Shown here piece after piece: positions 41,108 through 43,959 of a stretch of 43,959 bases of DNA; position 1 is the stretch's first letter, and every line of letters starts with the position of its first letter. Where the stretch lies: the NCBI GenBank assembly GCA_016788705.1, contig JAEUSQ010000049.1, forward strand, positions 1-43,959. The letters are read 5' to 3'. A program made the translations under genes and the position numbers. The notes below the pieces were generated by a model, which was given only the letters and a program-made list of their open reading frames with translations, was not told where the DNA came from and did no database searches. The DNA is from Bacteroidetes Order II. bacterium. Its GTDB lineage: Bacteria; Bacteroidota; Rhodothermia; Rhodothermales; UBA2364.

Positions 41108-43030
41108 TTAGTTTTTACTCTTCCAAGCGTCGTTTGCACGGTTTTGGTCTGGCAATAGTTTATCTGGATCTAATTGCACCTTTAAAACCTTGCCTTTCAC
41201 GGGTAACGACTTGGTAAAGGTATCTCCCATATGCCAGATGATGGCGGGTAGTTTTATGCGCTCTTTGGTATTGTTTTGATAGGTGATTTCCAATAGCTGT
41301 GGCAGTATCAAGGGCTTGTTTTTTTTGAGGGTAAGTATCATTTCACCTGATCCCATCTCAACGCTTTGAATCCCCACATCATACCGTTCATTGGAATAAA
41401 ACCAACCCCGCCAAAACCAAGCAAGGTCTTCTCCAGAAACATCTTCGATGGTGCGGAAAAAGTCTTGTGGCTGCGGGTGTTTATATTTCCAGCGCTCGGT
41501 ATAGGTACGGAAAGCGGCATCGAAAGACTCCGGGCCAAGAATGTATTCCCGAAGGAGCGTAAGCCCATAGGCGGGTTTGTAATACGCCAAAAGACCTAAT
41601 GCCTCCGGAACAGTGAGGTCTGGTGCGGTGGTTAGAGGCTGGTCCCAATAACCTATTTGGCTGTAGAAGGTGATTTGCTCTGCGGTATTTTGCCAAAAGG
41701 ACTTTGGATCTTGTTTGTAATAAGAAAGGGTGGCATAGAAGTTGATAAACGTGTTAAATCCTTCGTCCATCCATGCATGACGGCGTTCGTCGGATCCAAC
41801 GATCATGGGGTAATAAATGTGGCCGAATTCATGATCAGTAACCCCAAACAGGCTTTCTCCTCGGTCTCCAACAGCACAAAAGATCATCATCGGATACTCC
41901 ATGCCGCCAACAACACCTGCCACATTGGTCATAGAAGGGTAAGGATATTTCATCCAACGGGTGGCGTATTCTTTTAGGGAATGGGCCATCATCTGTGTAG
42001 ATTCTTCCCATCCGGGGTTTTCCGAATTGCCCAGCCCTTCTTTGGGATACGCGGAGGCCAGCCAGACGCCATCCACGGTGGCGGCATCCCAGATAAAGGC
42101 CGCCGAGGCTGCCCAAGCCACATCACGGACATTTTCTGCCCGGAATTTCCAAACCAAGACCTCTTTCCCTTGTGGCCTGCTTGTGGGTGTGCCCACTTCT
42201 TCCGGCTTCACAATCCTTACCGTGATGGCTGTGTTTTTGGCTTGTTGATAACGTTGAAGTTGGGCAGTGGTTAAAACGGTTTCTGGATTTAATAAACTGC
42301 CGGAAGCGACAACGATCATATTTGAGGGTGCGGTAATCTCGAAGTCATAATTTCCGTAATCTAAATAAAATTCGCCTTGTCCCAAGTAAGGCATTGTATT
42401 CCAGCCATCGGTAGCGTCATATACGCACATACGTGGGTACCATTGGGCCAATTGATACACCATGCCTTGTTCGGCATCAAAACGTCCCATACGGTCTGCG
42501 CCATATTCCGGTATAACAAAAGACCACTCTATTTCTAATTGTACGATTCCGCCTTTAGCGGCCAAAGGGGCTTCAAGGTCCACCCTCAAGCGTGTATCGT
42601 TGAGAAAGGTCTTCGGGGTGTATCTTTTTCCATTCATGATTACCATAAGAGATGGAAGTTCCAAACCACCATCCGCAAAACTACCGCGCCAGCGCGATTC
42701 CGGTGGTTGTTTTAGTTGGCCTGCACTATTAGGTTTAAACAGGTTTTGCTCCATATGCAGCCATAAAAAAGGCAGGGCATCCGGTGAATGATTGGTATAG
42801 GTGATGGTTTGTCTTCCGCGAATGGTATGGGCTTCGGGGATAAGGCTGACCTTGATCTGATAGGAAGCTGTATTTTGCCAATACTCGGCGCCTGGGGCTC
42901 CGGATCCGGTTCGGAGACCGTCTGCGGGCGGAAAAGGCATTGGAGCAAATTGGGTGTGGTTGGGGCCTTGTGCCCATGCAAGTCCTGAAAAATAGGCGGT
43001 GATGAAGAGCAAGCGAATGGTTTTGAGCAT
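41108..43030 (-). CDS. Exported M1-family metallopeptidase
   Basis: A 640-residue protein with a signal peptide (TIRLLFITAYFSGLAWAQ). The M1 catalytic domain has GGMEYP at 375-380 (counterpart of the GAMEN motif) and HEFGH at 400-404 followed by Glu423 in WMDEGF, the HExxH-18-E gluzincin arrangement with Tyr-rich loops after. The N-terminal ~230 residues form the beta-saddle domain (IRGRQTITYTNHSPDALPF). Such enzymes are aminopeptidases acting on peptides in the periplasm or outside; whether it is an exo- or endopeptidase cannot be told. It is monocistronic, ending at the bidirectional terminator. Confidence 0.88.
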   Translation of the reverse strand: MLKTIRLLFITAYFSGLAWAQGPNHTQFAPMPFPPADGLRTGSGAPGAEYWQNTASYQIKVSLIPEAHTIRGRQTITYTNHSPDALPFLWLHMEQNLFKPNSAGQLKQPPESRWRGSFADGGLELPSLMVIMNGKRYTPKTFLNDTRLRVDLEAPLAAKGGIVQLEIEWSFVIPEYGADRMGRFDAEQGMVYQLAQWYPRMCVYDATDGWNTMPYLGQGEFYLDYGNYDFEITAPSNMIVVASGSLLNPETVLTTAQLQRYQQAKNTAITVRIVKPEEVGTPTSRPQGKEVLVWKFRAENVRDVAWAASAAFIWDAATVDGVWLASAYPKEGLGNSENPGWEESTQMMAHSLKEYATRWMKYPYPSMTNVAGVVGGMEYPMMIFCAVGDRGESLFGVTDHEFGHIYYPMIVGSDERRHAWMDEGFNTFINFYATLSYYKQDPKSFWQNTAEQITFYSQIGYWDQPLTTAPDLTVPEALGLLAYYKPAYGLTLLREYILGPESFDAAFRTYTERWKYKHPQPQDFFRTIEDVSGEDLAWFWRGWFYSNERYDVGIQSVEMGSGEMILTLKKNKPLILPQLLEITYQNNTKERIKLPAIIWHMGDTFTKSLPVKGKVLKVQLDPDKLLPDQNRANDAWKSKN

Positions 43031-43423
43031 CTTAGCGTAGTTGAATTGAGCATAAAAAATAAATTACAAAATACGGCAAAAAAGGTAGATACCACCGAGA
43101 ACTTGTCAAAAAAATGTATTGGTATCGGGCTACACCCTTGGAGAAAGCCGCTTGACTTACACTAGTAAGAATTTTTATACTATGCAAATGTTAATTTGTT
43201 AATTTTTTATCATATAGGTAAACAATTTTAAAAAGGTTTTTCTAATCTGTTATGTACAGACAAGATAATTCTAAATAAACTAAATGATTATACCAATATT
43301 TGTGATTAACATAATTATATTTGTATATGGTATTTATAAAATATTTTAAAGAAAATTTTTATTTAAAATTTATAAAACACTGAATTTTAATTTAAATAAT
43401 TCTTGAATTAATCATAGTTGTTT
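43031..43423. other. AT-rich intergenic region
   Basis: Nearly 400 bases, very A/T-rich from about 43180 on, with no coding frame I can support. It should hold the divergent promoters of the M1-type peptidase and the DUF1801 gene; TATATTTG at 43316-43323 fits a TAnnTTTG element but lacks a well spaced TTG partner. The composition shift marks the border of a probably acquired segment. Confidence 0.45.
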
Positions 43424-43813
43424 ATGAGAAACATGTATTCAGAGGTTGATCAATTCATAGATCAATATGACGGGCCCCAGCGTGAAGTAATGATTTACTT
43501 ACATCATCTATTGGTTTCAACATATAATTTAACTGATAAAATAAGATATAAAATCCCTTTTTATTATAATAAGAGCTGGATTTGTTATTTGAATCCGCTC
43601 AAGAATGGTGTTGTAGAGCTTGCCTTTATCCGTGGGAATGAACTTTCAAACTACCAAGGTCTGTTAGCGCATAAAGGCAGAAAACAGGTGTACGGTATTG
43701 AAGTAAGTGACCTTTCTAAAATGCCAAGGGAAAAGATTGTTGAAATTATTCAGGAAGCCATTCTTTTAGACGAAACAAAGCTATATGGGTCGAAAAGAAA
43801 ACCTATATATTAA
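43424..43813 (+). CDS. DUF1801-family protein (YdhG/CyaY-like fold)
   Basis: 129 residues from the ATG at 43424. Typical features are VDQFIDQYDGPQREVMIYLHH at the start, ITDKIRYKIPFYY-like core (here LTDKIRYKIPFYYNKSWICY), LNPLKNGVVELAFIRG and the end KMPREKIVEIIQEAI. DUF1801 proteins are small soluble proteins of unknown biochemical role. The gene is much more AT-rich than the core of the window and stands next to a transposase remnant, so it may have been acquired. Confidence 0.78.
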   Translation: MRNMYSEVDQFIDQYDGPQREVMIYLHHLLVSTYNLTDKIRYKIPFYYNKSWICYLNPLKNGVVELAFIRGNELSNYQGLLAHKGRKQVYGIEVSDLSKMPREKIVEIIQEAILLDETKLYGSKRKPIY

Positions 43814-43827
43814 TTTTTAGTAACTGG

Positions 43828-43959
43828 TTAGCCTGCGGGGCCCCGATACTCTGGGATACCGCCAGATAGCACGGTATAGAGTTCATTGAAAGGATTGAAT
43901 TGGAGTTTTCGGACAGTGGAGATAAAGGATTGAATACGGGCATAGATTTCCGCTCCGTA
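43828..43959 (-). mobile_element. C-terminal end of an IS66-like transposase, cut by the window edge
   Basis: The minus strand is open from the window edge to a stop at 43828, giving 44 residues that begin YGAEIYARIQSFISTVRKL and contain FNELYTVLSGGIPEYRG. The pattern ISTxRK, then F-x-x-L, then LSGxxPE resembles the last residues of IS66-family transposases, which end in the same way after the catalytic domain. Too little is inside the window to name the element or see inverted repeats. It converges on the DUF1801 gene. Confidence 0.5.

Overview
The window reads as chromosome of a Gram-negative, mid-GC bacterium of the Bacteroidota/Rhodothermota type. The evidence is a CarboxypepD-reg/TonB receptor, a PorV-family outer-membrane protein, a secreted protein with a type IX-like (T9SS) C-terminal sorting domain, a GlcN6P-deaminase/PIG-L fusion, an FtsI with PASTA repeats, a dcw cluster lacking murF, and TAnnTTTG-type promoter elements. 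This placement is inferred from gene content; no rRNA gene is present. MurE carries the DNPR motif, so the peptidoglycan should contain meso-diaminopimelate.

Layout. (1) 1-2900 is an AT-rich accessory island that looks like stacked orphan RHS toxin/immunity cassettes. It holds a SleB-type hydrolase toxin broken by a frameshift at an A6 run, an exported partner, then an RHS-core scrap fused to a zinc-metallopeptidase toxin domain with a second exported partner. (2) 2994-5720 (minus) is an operon-like run: small membrane protein, tmk, a Fur-family regulator, an FN3-like exported protein and pyrR. (3) 6024-6275 is a small unknown gene ending in tandem hairpins that also face the end of ftsZ. (4) 6450-22172 (minus) is an almost complete dcw cluster: mraZ-rsmH-ftsL-ftsI-murE-mraY-murD-ftsW-murG-murC-ftsQ-ftsA-ftsZ. 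It is tightly packed, with several 4-bp ATGA overlaps. (5) Divergent from mraZ is a LexA-family gene whose catalytic Ser, catalytic Lys and Ala-Gly cleavage site are all missing. Its promoter carries repeated TAATAGGTG/CACCTATTA half-sites, and phased TGGGG repeats resembling a MraZ box face mraZ. (6) 23229-29002 holds menF-like isochorismate synthase, a zinc-ribbon methyltransferase, a lipoprotein, a long non-coding gap and the NagB/PIG-L fusion. (7) 29385-37120 is a four-gene outer-membrane operon: TonB receptor, T9SS-like secreted protein, PorV-like barrel and IPT/propeller lipoprotein. It is closed by a terminator that abuts the start of an MFS transporter. (8) 38600-43030 holds tig, clpP, a strong bidirectional terminator and an exported M1-type peptidase. 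(9) The right end is AT-rich, with a DUF1801 gene and the tail of an IS66-like transposase.

The two most notable items are the apparently uncleavable LexA-like repressor next to the division/cell-wall cluster, with its own operator array, and the RHS-type cassette island with periplasm-directed immunity candidates. No tRNA, rRNA or CRISPR array was seen.
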